Translations under genes and position numbers: made by a program
Notes under the pieces: model-generated
Database searches by the model: none
Seen by the model: only the letters and a program-made list of their open reading frames with translations
Told to the model about the DNA's origin: nothing
NCBI GenBank assembly: GCA_964411985.1
Contig: CAYPNF010000014.1
Coordinates: 62,001 to 126,000 of the forward strand
Reading direction: 5' to 3'
Origin: CAYPNF01 sp964411985
GTDB taxonomy: Bacteria > Verrucomicrobiota > Verrucomicrobiia > Limisphaerales > J093
DNA: 64,000 nucleotides
Shown here: positions 8,837-17,536 of the stretch, piece by piece
Layout of the letters: each line of letters begins with the position of its first letter
How positions within the stretch are numbered: the first letter of the stretch is position 1

Positions 8837-9991
8837 ATGAACGTAAATCCTTTCCTGGGCGTCTTCTTCCACTGGCTCGGCGGCCTGGCCTCGGGCAGTT
8901 TCTATGTGCCCTATCGCGGAGTCAAGAAGTGGGCATGGGAAACCTACTGGCTCACCGGCGGGTTCTTCTCCTGGATCATCATGCCTTGGTTGCTGGCTTC
9001 CTTCATGACGAACGACTTGTTCGGCGTGCTCCGGCAGCAGACCTTCGGTACCCTCTGGTGGACCTATTTCTTTGGTACTCTGTGGGGGTTGGGCGGGTTG
9101 ACGTTTGGGCTGACCATGCGCTACTTGGGGATGTCGCTAGGCATGGGAGTCGCTCTAGGTTACTGCGCCGCCTTCGGCACGCTCGTGCCACCGATTGCAA
9201 AGAGCCTCTTCGCCTCGATTCCTGTGGATTCTAGTCTGGGAGAGATCGCCAGTTCCACTCCCGGCCAGATTACCCTCGGTGGCGTTGGGGTCTGTCTCCT
9301 AGGCATCTTCATCGCCGCCCTCGCCGGCCTCACGAAGGAAAAGGAAATGCCGGAGGCGGAGAAGAAGAAAGCCATCGCGGAGTTCAGCTTCAGCAAAGGA
9401 ATCCTGGTAGCCACTTTCTCCGGAATCATGAGCGCCTGCTTCTCGTTCGGTCTGACCGCCGGGAACCCCATTGCGACCGCATCGCTTGCGGCTGGGACGA
9501 CCCAGATCTGGTCTGGTCTCCCCAAACTCGTGGTGGTGCTCTTGGGTGGTTTCACCACCAATTTCATCTGGTGCTTGATCCTCAACATTCGGAACGGTAC
9601 CGGCTACCAGTATTTCAGTGGCACTCTGAAGCCCCAGCATGCCCTGGCTGACGGGAAGCCGATCGCGAACCCCACCCCTGAGGACCTGCGCGTGCCGCTG
9701 CTCCCCAATTTCCTCTTTTCCGCGCTGGCGGGCACGACCTGGTATCTGCAGTTCTTCTTCTATACCATGGGTGAGACGCAGATGGGTAAGTTCGGCTTTG
9801 CCAGTTGGACCCTCCACATGGCCAGTATTATCATTTTCAGCACCATGTGGGGATGGATCTTCCACGAGTGGAAGGGTTCCAGCAAGAAGGCGCACGGTCT
9901 TATCGCCACCGGGATTGCGACCCTCATTCTCTCTACGATTGTCATTGGTGTGGGTACGTGGTTGAAGGGCAAGGCCGGGGTTGGTCATTAA
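8837..9991 (+). CDS. rhaT: L-rhamnose/proton symporter
   Basis: A 384-residue inner-membrane permease of the RhaT family (drug/metabolite transporter superfamily) with about ten hydrophobic segments. Family features include the N-terminal 'GVFFHWLGGLASGSFYVPY', followed by 'KKWAWETYWL', 'TFGLTMRYLGMSLGMGVALG' and a long cytoplasmic loop around 'EKEMPEAEKKKAI'. It would import L-rhamnose with protons. It lies between rhaA and rhaB on the same strand (24 bases after rhaA). Just downstream, 10001-10024 holds an imperfect 8-bp hairpin without a T-tract. The MFS protein at 3162-4850 is a second potential importer in the locus. Confidence 0.93.
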   Translation: MNVNPFLGVFFHWLGGLASGSFYVPYRGVKKWAWETYWLTGGFFSWIIMPWLLASFMTNDLFGVLRQQTFGTLWWTYFFGTLWGLGGLTFGLTMRYLGMSLGMGVALGYCAAFGTLVPPIAKSLFASIPVDSSLGEIASSTPGQITLGGVGVCLLGIFIAALAGLTKEKEMPEAEKKKAIAEFSFSKGILVATFSGIMSACFSFGLTAGNPIATASLAAGTTQIWSGLPKLVVVLLGGFTTNFIWCLILNIRNGTGYQYFSGTLKPQHALADGKPIANPTPEDLRVPLLPNFLFSALAGTTWYLQFFFYTMGETQMGKFGFASWTLHMASIIIFSTMWGWIFHEWKGSSKKAHGLIATGIATLILSTIVIGVGTWLKGKAGVGH

Positions 9992-10101
9992 GAGGGGTCG
10001 CCGCATCCTTGAAAACGGAGGCGGGCTTGGGTTAGTATTCGCCCCATGGCGCGCCGCGGGTCACACCCTTGACCGGTTTGTTTGGTAGATATCGACACAT
10101 C

Positions 10102-11589
10102 ATGAAAGACCAAGTCTATTTGGGAGTGGATCTGGGGGCGGAAAGCGGGCGCATGATGGCCGGTTGTTGGGATGGATCGCGCCTTGTCCTCGAGGAACTT
10201 CACCGCTTTCCCAATGGCCCCGTCGAAATCCAGGGCACCCTTCGCTGGGATGTGGTCCGGCTTTGGTCTGAGATTCAAACCGGACTGACGGCCGCCGCGA
10301 AGAAGTTCGGAAAAAGGGTGGTCTCCGTCGGGGTCGACACTTGGGGTGTCGATTTTGTGCTGCTTTCGTCGAGCAACGAGATGCTGGGGCAACCGTTCCA
10401 TTATCGGGATGCCCGTACCCGAGGGATGCTCGACGAGGCGTTTCGCGTCGTACCGAGAGACGAAGTGTTCAGGCAGACCGGTGTCCAGTTCATGGAGCTA
10501 AACACGCTCTACCAGTTGCTGGCGCTCCAGAAGCAAAGTCCGGAAATCCTCGCCGCCGCCGATTGTTTTCTAACCATGCCGGACTACTTGCATTTTTGCC
10601 TGTCAGGCACCAAGGCATGCGAGTTTTCCATTGCCACTACGACGCAATGTTATCACCCGATCGAGCGCGACTGGGCCAGGGGCATGCTGCAGCGGTTTGG
10701 TCTGCCCATCAAGATGTTCCCGAAGATCGTGCCTCCTGGCACCCGGTTGGGTACCTTGCTGGAGAGCGTTTCCAAACGCACTGGGCTCGGCCCCATCAAC
10801 GTGGTGACCCCGGCAGCCCACGATACGGGCTCGGCGGTTGCCGCCGTACCCACCGCGCTTACCGGGAAGAATAACTGGGCTTACCTGAGCTCGGGCACGT
10901 GGTCCTTAATGGGGATGGAACGCACGGATGCGGACATCTCTCCTCAGGCCTTGGGATTGGACTTTACCAACGAAGGCGGCATCAACGGGACGTTCCGGTT
11001 TCTGAAGATGATCATCGGACTTTGGCTCCTCCAGCAATGTCGGCGCTCGTTCGTGGAAAAGGGTAAGGAGATTTCCTATCCAGAATTGGATCGATTGGCC
11101 GAGGCTAGCGAACCTTTCCGCTCGCTCATCAACCCGGACGATCCCCGGTTCCTGAATCCGCCGGATATGCCCGATGCCATTCGGGAGTATTGCCGTCAGA
11201 CCGGTCAACCGGCTCCAGAAACGGAAGGGCAGTTCGCCCGGTGCGTATGCGAAAGTCTCGCGCTGAAGTATGCCAAAACCCTGCAGGGGATGCAGGTGCA
11301 CCTGGGCACACCGATTGAGGTTCTCCAGGTTGTCGGTGGCGGCTCCAAGAGCGACCTGCTGAATGCCTTTACTGCCAATGCCTGCGGGTGCCAGGTCGTG
11401 GCTGGACCGGTCGAAGCCACCGTGGCCGGCAACCTCCTGGTACAGATTATGGCGGCTGGGGAGATCGCTTCTTTGTCGGACCTGCGCGCCGTGGTGCGGG
11501 CCTCGTTTGAGACTCGCCCCTTCAGTCCAGACGCAACCGCGGTGGACGCCTGGCAATCGGCCAGGGACCGGTACGCAAAACTACCCTGA
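10102..11589 (+). CDS. rhaB: Rhamnulokinase (FGGY family)
   Basis: ATP-dependent kinase converting L-rhamnulose to L-rhamnulose 1-phosphate. The 495-residue protein has both FGGY halves: N-terminal phosphate motif 'YLGVDLGAESGRMMAG', substrate region 'SVGVDTWGVDFVLL' and 'GQPFHYRDARTRGM', and in the C-terminal half 'AYLSSGTWSLMGME', 'EGGINGTFRFLKMIIGLWLLQ' and 'LQVVGGGSKSDLLN'. ATG at 10102 is chosen because the ASKHA domain begins within six residues; an upstream in-frame start at 10069 adds 11 unrelated residues. It lies 110 bases after rhaT and 24 bases before lutA. The next enzyme, rhamnulose-1-phosphate aldolase, is not encoded nearby. Confidence 0.95.
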   Translation: MKDQVYLGVDLGAESGRMMAGCWDGSRLVLEELHRFPNGPVEIQGTLRWDVVRLWSEIQTGLTAAAKKFGKRVVSVGVDTWGVDFVLLSSSNEMLGQPFHYRDARTRGMLDEAFRVVPRDEVFRQTGVQFMELNTLYQLLALQKQSPEILAAADCFLTMPDYLHFCLSGTKACEFSIATTTQCYHPIERDWARGMLQRFGLPIKMFPKIVPPGTRLGTLLESVSKRTGLGPINVVTPAAHDTGSAVAAVPTALTGKNNWAYLSSGTWSLMGMERTDADISPQALGLDFTNEGGINGTFRFLKMIIGLWLLQQCRRSFVEKGKEISYPELDRLAEASEPFRSLINPDDPRFLNPPDMPDAIREYCRQTGQPAPETEGQFARCVCESLALKYAKTLQGMQVHLGTPIEVLQVVGGGSKSDLLNAFTANACGCQVVAGPVEATVAGNLLVQIMAAGEIASLSDLRAVVRASFETRPFSPDATAVDAWQSARDRYAKLP

Positions 11590-11613
11590 GCTGAGGAACT
11601 TATCGCCTGAGAT

Positions 11614-12330
11614 ATGACGGTCTCACTTTTCATCCCTTGTTTTATCGACCTGTTTTATCCCCAAGTCGGGGTGAGCATGGTCAGGATCCTGGAACGACTG
11701 GGGCACAAGGTGGTTTGTCCGGAGGCCCCGGCTTGCTGTGGGCAACCCGCTTTCAACACCGGGTATTGGCACGAGGGCCGGGAAGGTGCCATTAAGGTCA
11801 TCGAACAGTTCAAAAGCGCAGAGGTGGTGGTCATCGCTTCGGGTTCCTGCGGGGCGATGATGAAAGTGTTTTACCCGGAACTCTTTGCGGGGACACCCCA
11901 CGAGCAGGCCGCACGGGAGTTCGCGCCGAAATGTTACGAATTTTCTTCTTTCCTGGTGAACCGGCTCGGGGTTACCGATCTGGGAGCGAAGTTTCCCGCC
12001 AAGGTCACGTTTCACGATGGTTGCCATGGCTTACGTGAGCTCCAGAACAAGCTCCCACCCCGTGCTCTTATGGCCAAAGTGCAGGGGTTGGAATTGGTGG
12101 AAATGAGCGCTGCCGAAACCTGTTGCGGATTCGGCGGTACATTCTCTGCCAAGTTTCCCATGATCTCCACCGCGATGGGAGAGGGGAAGTGCGCCTCCGC
12201 CTTGGACACCAAGGCGGAATACATCGTCTCGAACGATTCCAGCTGCCTGATGCATCTGCAGGGGCTCATCGATCGTCAGGGGAAGAAACTCAAGACCCTC
12301 CACCTTGCGGAGATTCTCGTCCAACAATGA
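11614..12330 (+). CDS. lutA: L-lactate oxidation iron-sulfur subunit LutA/LldE
   Basis: A 238-residue protein with two CCG (cysteine-rich) domains that bind an unusual iron-sulfur centre. The cysteine motifs are visible as 'CPEAPACCGQP', 'IASGSCGAMM', 'TFHDGCHGLREL' and 'SAAETCCGFGGTFS'. LutA acts with LutB and LutC to oxidise L-lactate to pyruvate, feeding electrons to the respiratory chain. It begins 24 bases after rhaB on the same strand, and its TGA overlaps the lutB ATG (ATGA at 12327-12330). Location in a rhamnose operon makes sense because rhamnose dissimilation yields L-lactaldehyde, which aerobes oxidise to L-lactate. The placement suggests rhamnose, rather than lactate itself, as the inducing condition. 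Confidence 0.93.
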   Translation: MTVSLFIPCFIDLFYPQVGVSMVRILERLGHKVVCPEAPACCGQPAFNTGYWHEGREGAIKVIEQFKSAEVVVIASGSCGAMMKVFYPELFAGTPHEQAAREFAPKCYEFSSFLVNRLGVTDLGAKFPAKVTFHDGCHGLRELQNKLPPRALMAKVQGLELVEMSAAETCCGFGGTFSAKFPMISTAMGEGKCASALDTKAEYIVSNDSSCLMHLQGLIDRQGKKLKTLHLAEILVQQ

Positions 12331-13721
12331 AAACCGTCGCCGCCCAGTTCACCGACCAGGCCGCCCGGATCACCCAGGACCTGCGCCATCGCCAGCTCAT
12401 CCACACCGCTCTGGGTAAGTACGAGGTGAAACGGGACGAGAAGAAGGGGCTCTTCCAGGATTGGGCGGGAGCCCGGTCGCTCGCCGCCGAAAGGAAATGG
12501 GAAGCGGTCAATCATCTCGACCAACACCTGGAACAGCTCGTTGCTGGCCTTGAAAAACGTGGGACCAAAGTCCATTGGGCCAGTAACGCCACCCAGGCGC
12601 GCGATATCATCGTCGGGATCGTTCGCAGCAAGAACGCCAAGTTGATCGTGAAGTCCAAGGCAATGACCGCCGAGGAGATTCACCTGAACCCTGCCTTGGA
12701 GGCGGCCGGATTCAAGGTAGTCGAGTCCGACCTGGGCGAGTTCATCGTGCAACTCCGGGACGAGCCTCCCTATCATATCGTGTTCCCCGCCATGCACCTC
12801 ACCCGCGGGGAAATCAGCGACCTCTTCCAGAAGAAGCTTCATAGCGAAAAGACCGACAGCCCCGAGGAACTTACCATGATCGCGCGGCGAGTGCTGCGCC
12901 AGGAGTATGTCCGGGCCGATATCGGAATCACCGGAGCCAATTTTGCCATCGCCGAAACCGGCATGGTTTCCATTACGGAAAACGAGGGGAACGCCCGCCT
13001 GACCGCCGCGCTCCCCAAGACGATGATCACCCTGCTGGGGATCGAGAAGATCCTTCCCCGGATGGACGATCTGGCGCTGTTCCTGCCCATGCTGGCAACC
13101 GTGGGAGCCGGACAGCTGATCAGCGGCTACAACACTCTCTATGGCGGCCCACGTCAACCTGGGGAAGCCGATGGCCCCGAGGAGTTTCACGTGGTGTTGC
13201 TCGACAACCAGCGCACCGCACTCCTCGCCGATGCGGAACAGCGGGATTCCCTCCATTGCATCCGCTGCGGCGCCTGCCTGAACGTCTGCCCCATCTACCG
13301 AAATGTTGGGGGTCATACTTACAACACGACCTACTGTGGTCCGATTGGCGCGGTCATTACTCCCCATTATCGCGGTCTGCAGGAGTGGAAGCACCTTACC
13401 TACGCATCCTCCCTCTGCGGTGCCTGCACCGAAGCTTGCCCGGTGAAGATTGACCTTCACCACCATCTCCTGCAAAACCGGCGCAATAGCGCCGTGGAAG
13501 AACCTGTCTGGTGGCAGCGAATGGCTTTCAAGATCTTCAGCCGACTCTCGACCAGTTCCGGCCTGTGGTCCGCGATCACGAAACTGGGCAGGCTGGGGCA
13601 GGTGTTTCATCGTCCGATCAAAGGTACCCGGCTGGATCCTGCCTACGCGTGGACCAAGACCCGCGATCTGCCTCCAATTGCTAACCAAACTTTCAAGGAG
13701 TGGTGGAAAAACCGGTCATGA
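12327..13721 (+). CDS. lutB: L-lactate oxidation ferredoxin-type subunit LutB/LldF
   Basis: A 464-residue LUD-domain protein with two 4Fe-4S motifs. The LUD region spans about residues 60-290 ('GIVRSKNAKLIVKSKAM', 'ADIGITGANFAIAETGMVS'). The clusters are at about 310-321 ('CIRCGACLNVCP') and about 362-372 ('LCGACTEACPV'). It is the electron-transfer core of the LutABC L-lactate-oxidising complex. ATG at 12327 overlaps the lutA stop by four bases; the frame is open further upstream (to 12123), but that part is antisense-free shadow inside lutA. Its own TGA overlaps the lutC ATG, so the three subunits are probably translationally coupled. The length matches the family. Confidence 0.95.
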   Translation: MKTVAAQFTDQAARITQDLRHRQLIHTALGKYEVKRDEKKGLFQDWAGARSLAAERKWEAVNHLDQHLEQLVAGLEKRGTKVHWASNATQARDIIVGIVRSKNAKLIVKSKAMTAEEIHLNPALEAAGFKVVESDLGEFIVQLRDEPPYHIVFPAMHLTRGEISDLFQKKLHSEKTDSPEELTMIARRVLRQEYVRADIGITGANFAIAETGMVSITENEGNARLTAALPKTMITLLGIEKILPRMDDLALFLPMLATVGAGQLISGYNTLYGGPRQPGEADGPEEFHVVLLDNQRTALLADAEQRDSLHCIRCGACLNVCPIYRNVGGHTYNTTYCGPIGAVITPHYRGLQEWKHLTYASSLCGACTEACPVKIDLHHHLLQNRRNSAVEEPVWWQRMAFKIFSRLSTSSGLWSAITKLGRLGQVFHRPIKGTRLDPAYAWTKTRDLPPIANQTFKEWWKNRS

Positions 13722-14407
13722 ACGAACGTGATGCAATCCTCGGACGGGTCCGGGAAGCCCTGCAGCGGAAAGCCTCCAAACCAGGCACCCACGGCCCGGA
13801 CACAGCCGCTGCTCCTCAGGCAAAGCGGACCTTTGAACAGGTTCTTCCGGCGGTGGGTTGTGGACTTGCCGAACAAATCGACCTCTTCCGCAAAAACTCT
13901 TCGGAGCTGCGCACGGATTTTATCCTCGTAGCAAGCGTCGAGGAACTCCATGCCCGCCTGCGCGAAATTGCCGCTGCGGAAAAATGGCAGCGGATCGCCT
14001 TCCATCAAGGTGTCTTGACGACCGCTGCCAGCCAGGCTCTCGCCTTACCCTCCCTCGCCGTGGACGCGGGCTATGACGTCGCGGAATTGGAGAAGTGCGA
14101 TGTCGGCATGACCGAATGTGATGCCCTGGTCGCTCAAACCGGTAGCGTGCTGGTAACCAGCCGCAGCGCCGGAGGTCGGGCCATCTCCGTATTACCGCCT
14201 CATCACGTGGTGCTAGCCCGAGTGGACCAGTTGGTTGCCGGGCTTCCAGATGCTTTCGCTCTCCTAACCGCTAGATACGGGGCCAACTATCCGAGCATGA
14301 TTTCTTTCATCACCGGCCCAAGCCGAACTGGGGACATCGAGCGGATTCTCGTCCTGGGTGCGCACGGTCCCAAGAAGCTGACCGTCCTCGTCACCGAGGG
14401 CCTATAG
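13718..14407 (+). CDS. lutC: L-lactate oxidation subunit LutC/LldG
   Basis: A 229-residue LUD-domain protein, the third subunit of the Lut L-lactate oxidation complex. It starts with 'MNERDAILGRVREALQRK', typical of LutC. The conserved core includes 'ECDALVAQTGSVLVTSRS', 'RAISVLPPHHVVLA' and near the end 'MISFITGPSRTGDIERILVLGAHGPK', the family's best signature. ATG at 13718 overlaps the lutB stop (ATGA); a GTG at 13700 is in frame but unnecessary. It appears to end the rhamnose operon: the next gene is a regulatory gene after more than 200 bases. Confidence 0.94.
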   Translation: MNERDAILGRVREALQRKASKPGTHGPDTAAAPQAKRTFEQVLPAVGCGLAEQIDLFRKNSSELRTDFILVASVEELHARLREIAAAEKWQRIAFHQGVLTTAASQALALPSLAVDAGYDVAELEKCDVGMTECDALVAQTGSVLVTSRSAGGRAISVLPPHHVVLARVDQLVAGLPDAFALLTARYGANYPSMISFITGPSRTGDIERILVLGAHGPKKLTVLVTEGL

Positions 14408-14624
14408 GAATCGTAAGGACTGTCCTGAGGCGCCTCGTGAATGCGCAGGATCGACGGTGCCATTAACGAGGTTATCCGCCCTCTTCCTCCTATCTTCGGC
14501 ATCTGCGAACCTGAAAATCTGCGGATGGACCTTCCTTTCCCGTCGCACTCCACGGGGACGCCCGTCAGTGACGGATTTCTTCCTGCTTGCGTAGGTCATT
14601 CCTTGGCACATGATAGGTCCTGTC
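14408..14624. other. Intergenic region before the two-component genes
   Basis: About 217 bases without a gene. It contains a degenerate copy of the 'ctgcg...aaaatctgcggat' motif (about 14509-14528), related to the better copies at 18885 and 32861. No clear promoter or terminator was recognised. Confidence 0.4.
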
Positions 14625-15308
14625 ATGCGAGTGCTCGTGGTCGAGGACGACAAGAAGATAGCCTCGTTTGTGGTCAAAGGCCTCAAACAGAGCGGCTTCG
14701 CCGTCGACCATTGCGCCGACGGGGAAGAGGCTCTCGCACAGGGCTTGGGGGCACCCTATGATGCCGCGGTCATGGATATCATGCTCCCTAAGTTGGACGG
14801 CTTGGGAGTGCTCCAGCGCTGGCGCAGTCGTGGAGTCAAGACTCCCGTTATCATCCTCAGCGCCAAAGCCTCGGTCGATGACCGCGTGCGCGGCTTGCAG
14901 GCGGGGAGCGACGATTATCTCACCAAACCTTTCGCTTTCTCCGAATTGTTGGCACGGGTCCAGGCGCTCATTCGTCGCTCCAACCAAACCCCCGAACCTT
15001 CCCGACTGAAGGTGGGCGACCTGGAGTTGGATTTGTTTTCCCGGGAAGTGCAGCGTGGCGGTGAAAAGATCGAACTCCAGGCCCGCGAGTTCTCTCTGCT
15101 CGAGTATCTGATGCGTAACGCCGGGCGGGTGGTGACCAAGACCATGATCCTGGAACATGTTTGGGAATACAGCTTCGATCCCCAGACAAACGTGGTGGAT
15201 GTGCTCGTGCACCGTCTCCGCGCCAAGATCGACAAGGATCGCGGCATGATTCACACCCTGCGGGGTGTAGGCTATGTTCTCAAACCTGCTGAGTCGACTC
15301 CGGCGTGA
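14625..15308 (+). CDS. OmpR-family response regulator
   Basis: A 227-residue regulator with an N-terminal receiver domain and a C-terminal winged helix. The receiver shows the acidic pair in 'VLVVEDDKKI', phospho-acceptor Asp51 in 'AAVMDIMLPKLDG', the Thr/Ser position in 'VIILSAKA' and the Lys in 'DDYLTKPFAFSELLAR'. The effector domain shows 'LDLFSREVQRGGEKI', 'LTAREF-like' residues 'LQAREFSLLEYLM', and 'VDVLVHRLRAKID', closest to heavy-metal/CusR-type OmpR regulators. ATG at 14625 is chosen over 14610 because it is immediately before the receiver. The kinase gene downstream overlaps by 35 bases, so the two form a single transcription unit. Regulon unknown. Confidence 0.93.
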   Translation: MRVLVVEDDKKIASFVVKGLKQSGFAVDHCADGEEALAQGLGAPYDAAVMDIMLPKLDGLGVLQRWRSRGVKTPVIILSAKASVDDRVRGLQAGSDDYLTKPFAFSELLARVQALIRRSNQTPEPSRLKVGDLELDLFSREVQRGGEKIELQAREFSLLEYLMRNAGRVVTKTMILEHVWEYSFDPQTNVVDVLVHRLRAKIDKDRGMIHTLRGVGYVLKPAESTPA

Positions 15309-16719
15309 CTTCAGTCTCCGCCTGAATGTCTGGTACGCGCTGGTCTTCAGCGTCAGCACGGCCATTCTCTTCGCCGGGCTCTACTACTTCCTGAGCGCGA
15401 GTATTGAACGCACGGAGCAGGAGGTGGTTCAGGCGCGGTTGAAGGAGTTTACTGCCATCTATCAAGCTGGTGGCGCAGGCAGTTTGCGCGACTGGTTGGT
15501 GGAGGACGAGGTCAACACCCGCCAGAAAACGTACTTCGTTCGCCTGGTCAACCGTTTCAATGTGGTGGTTCTGGCCTACGTTCCGGAGGAATGGGTTACT
15601 TTCAAAGACGTAGGCACGGGCTGGGACGGATATCGGCGCCAGATCGGAGTGATCCGGGTCCCCAAGGATCGCGAAAAGGACTACGTCATGGCTTGGGATG
15701 TCATGCCTGACGGCGCGTTGCTGCAGGTGGGCAAGAGTGCCAGCAGCCGCGAACGGCTCCTCCAACCTTTGCGCAAGACTTTCCTGCTCGGCACCCTGCC
15801 GATCCTGATCCTTGGATTCGTCGCGGGAGCGCTCTTTGCCAAGCGGGCTCTCCTTCCCGTCCGCCAAATCGTGGACACCGTTCGTTCCATCCTTCACACC
15901 GGCCGGTTGGATGCCCGGGTTCCTACTCGGGATTCTGACGACGAATTGGCGGAGATGGCGCGCCTCTTCAATGCCATGCTCGACAAAAACCAAGCCCTGA
16001 TTCGCGGGATGCGCGAGGCCTTGGACAACGCCGCTCATGACCTGCGCACGCCTCTCTCCCGGCTGCGCGGCAATGCCGAGGTCGCCCTTGCGGGAAGCCA
16101 GGATCCGGAGGTATTCAAGGAGGCGCTCGCCGATTGCGTGGAGGAGTCGGACCGGCTCATGAGCATTCTGAACTCCGTGATGGATGTGGCGGAAGCGGAG
16201 GCGGGGTTGATGCGCTTGCATTTGGAGAAGACCGACCTTGGCCAGCTGGTTTCGGAAGTGCTGGAGATCTATGGATACCTAGCCGACGAAAAACAGATCA
16301 AGATCCGTTCGGACTTCTCCGGCCCCTGCTATGCGCATGTGGATCGGAACCGCATGCGGCAGGTCTTAGGCAATCTCCTGGACAATGCATTGAAATACAC
16401 CCCCCAAGGCGGACAGGTTCTCGTGCGCACCTGGACCGAGCCAGGGTGGGCCGGAGTTCGTGTCCGCGATAATGGCGTTGGGATTCCTGGCGAGGAACAA
16501 CCGCGGATCTGGGATCGATTGTATCGGGGCGACAAAAGCCGTTCTCAGCGCGGGCTGGGCCTGGGCCTAAGCCTGGTGAAAGTGGTGGTGGAAGCCCACG
16601 GGGGTTCAGCCACCGTGCAGAGCCGGGTAGGGGAAGGTTCCGAGTTCTCGGTCAAGATTCCGGCCGATTTGGCCAGCACGATGCCGAAACTCAAGTCTGC
16701 GGCTGGGTCACCAACCTGA
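15274..16719 (+). CDS. Sensor histidine kinase
   Basis: A 481-residue membrane kinase, partner of the preceding response regulator. Transmembrane segments are at about 20-42 and 168-190, flanking a periplasmic domain of about 125 residues. A HAMP linker follows ('VDTVRSILHTGRLDARVP', about 195-245). The phospho-acceptor is His255 in 'NAAHDLRTPLSRLRGNAE'. ATP-binding boxes are 'NLLDNALKYTPQGGQ' (N), 'RDNGVGIPGEEQ' (G1) and 'RGLGLGLSLVKVVVEAHGG' (G2). The layout resembles CusS/heavy-metal sensors, but no metal ligands are obvious in the sensor domain. The gene starts inside the 3' end of the regulator gene, and its own 3' end overlaps the convergent DUF6941 gene by 29 bases. Confidence 0.93.
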   Translation: MFSNLLSRLRRDFSLRLNVWYALVFSVSTAILFAGLYYFLSASIERTEQEVVQARLKEFTAIYQAGGAGSLRDWLVEDEVNTRQKTYFVRLVNRFNVVVLAYVPEEWVTFKDVGTGWDGYRRQIGVIRVPKDREKDYVMAWDVMPDGALLQVGKSASSRERLLQPLRKTFLLGTLPILILGFVAGALFAKRALLPVRQIVDTVRSILHTGRLDARVPTRDSDDELAEMARLFNAMLDKNQALIRGMREALDNAAHDLRTPLSRLRGNAEVALAGSQDPEVFKEALADCVEESDRLMSILNSVMDVAEAEAGLMRLHLEKTDLGQLVSEVLEIYGYLADEKQIKIRSDFSGPCYAHVDRNRMRQVLGNLLDNALKYTPQGGQVLVRTWTEPGWAGVRVRDNGVGIPGEEQPRIWDRLYRGDKSRSQRGLGLGLSLVKVVVEAHGGSATVQSRVGEGSEFSVKIPADLASTMPKLKSAAGSPT

Positions 16720-17095
16720 CCTGCAACGGCATGCTGGTGAGCAGGGCATTGTCCATCATGACCCCGATCGCATAGTGTCCCGCACGATCGAACTTCATCT
16801 GCTGAATGTGGATGATGAAGTTCCTCGCCACATGCAAAGAGTCCGGTGGCATCCGCACATCGACTCCCATCTCTATGCTGGGCATGATGCTGCGCCCGTC
16901 ATCATCGATGAAGTTCAGCACGATCTGATGAGTTGCCTCTTCGTTGCGGTCAAAGACCAGACGCAATGCAATCGTGCACTGCGGGTGGAAAACCGGAAAC
17001 TGCCGGGCAACGATCGTATCGAACGTTCCCAGGATGTTCAGCTTGCCACCGTAATCGGTGGCGGCATCGCAAAGCGTGGCGACTTGAATAGTCAT
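16691..17095 (-). CDS. DUF6941-family protein of unknown function
   Basis: A 134-residue cytosolic protein with no signal peptide. The N-terminus 'TIQVATLCDAATDYGGKLNILGTFDTIVA' region and a later stretch with 'CTIALRLVF' match the small bacterial family DUF6941, as I recall it; function is unknown in that family. It is predicted to be a compact beta-rich domain. It lies downstream of thiS on the same strand (gap of 213 bases, which contains a dispersed repeat), so co-transcription with thiH-thiS is possible but not evident. The 3' end overlaps the histidine kinase gene tail-to-tail by 29 bases. Confidence 0.7.
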   Translation of the reverse strand: MTIQVATLCDAATDYGGKLNILGTFDTIVARQFPVFHPQCTIALRLVFDRNEEATHQIVLNFIDDDGRSIMPSIEMGVDVRMPPDSLHVARNFIIHIQQMKFDRAGHYAIGVMMDNALLTSMPLQVRLVTQPQT

Positions 17096-17208
17096 TGCAG
17101 ACGACTGTCAAGAGAGTCTGGACCTGGCGCTGGCTGAACAACAGCAAAAAAAGGAGGGAACTCGGGTTCGCAGAACCATCGCCAGGACGAAAAGTCGCAA
17201 GAAACGCC

Positions 17209-17252
17209 GCCAAGTCTTGGAGCGGTGAGGAGCGAAGCGAAGTACTGCTTTC
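17209..17252 (+). repeat. Dispersed structured repeat, copy 1
   Basis: Shares the core 'gcggtgagg[a/c]gcgaagcgaagt' and its flanks (gccaag-t/c-ctt before, ctttc after) with a second copy at 60535-60582. Both copies lie in intergenic DNA and in the same orientation. It looks like a short non-coding dispersed repeat (REP-like) of this genome. Confidence 0.6.
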
Positions 17253-17308
17253 AGGGACGAGGATGGTCGAAAGGGCTCTTTGGAACTCCTCGCCCACAAC
17301 CTTCCCAC

Positions 17309-17524
17309 CTACCCACCCGCCACAATCTTTACAATTTCCAATCGGTCACCGTCGGAAATTGAGCGCGTGGGAAAACGTGAAGGAGGGATGGCCTCTCCAT
17401 TTTGCTCCACTACGACACTGCGCGGAGGCAGTTGTTGATCTACCAGAAACTGTTCCAGCGTTTTCGGCAACTGGACCTCAATCCGGCGGCCGTTGGCGAT
17501 GACAAACGATGTGGACATGCTCAT
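17309..17524 (-). CDS. thiS: ThiS sulfur-carrier protein
   Basis: A 71-residue ubiquitin-like protein ending in the required Gly-Gly ('LEIVKIVAGG'). ThiS is adenylated and thiocarboxylated at this terminus and donates sulfur to the thiazole moiety of thiamin. Other family features are 'VVVEQNGEAIP' in the middle and 'DGDRLEIV' before the tail. ATG at 17524 is used; a second ATG at 17518 is equally possible. It lies 12 bases downstream of thiH on the same strand. The thiazole synthase gene thiG, often found with thiS, is not in the window. Confidence 0.9.
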   Translation of the reverse strand: MSMSTSFVIANGRRIEVQLPKTLEQFLVDQQLPPRSVVVEQNGEAIPPSRFPTRSISDGDRLEIVKIVAGG

Positions 17525-17536
17525 TGGGAAAGGAGG

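Noticed and set aside
10001..10024. Terminator after rhaT
   Set aside because: The hairpin has a mismatch, an 8-base loop and no T-run, and rhaB seems to belong to the same operon.
12276..13688. 470-residue minus-strand frame opposite lutB
   Set aside because: lutB carries unmistakable 4Fe-4S and LUD motifs; the antisense frame has no recognisable domain and is typical of GC-rich shadows.
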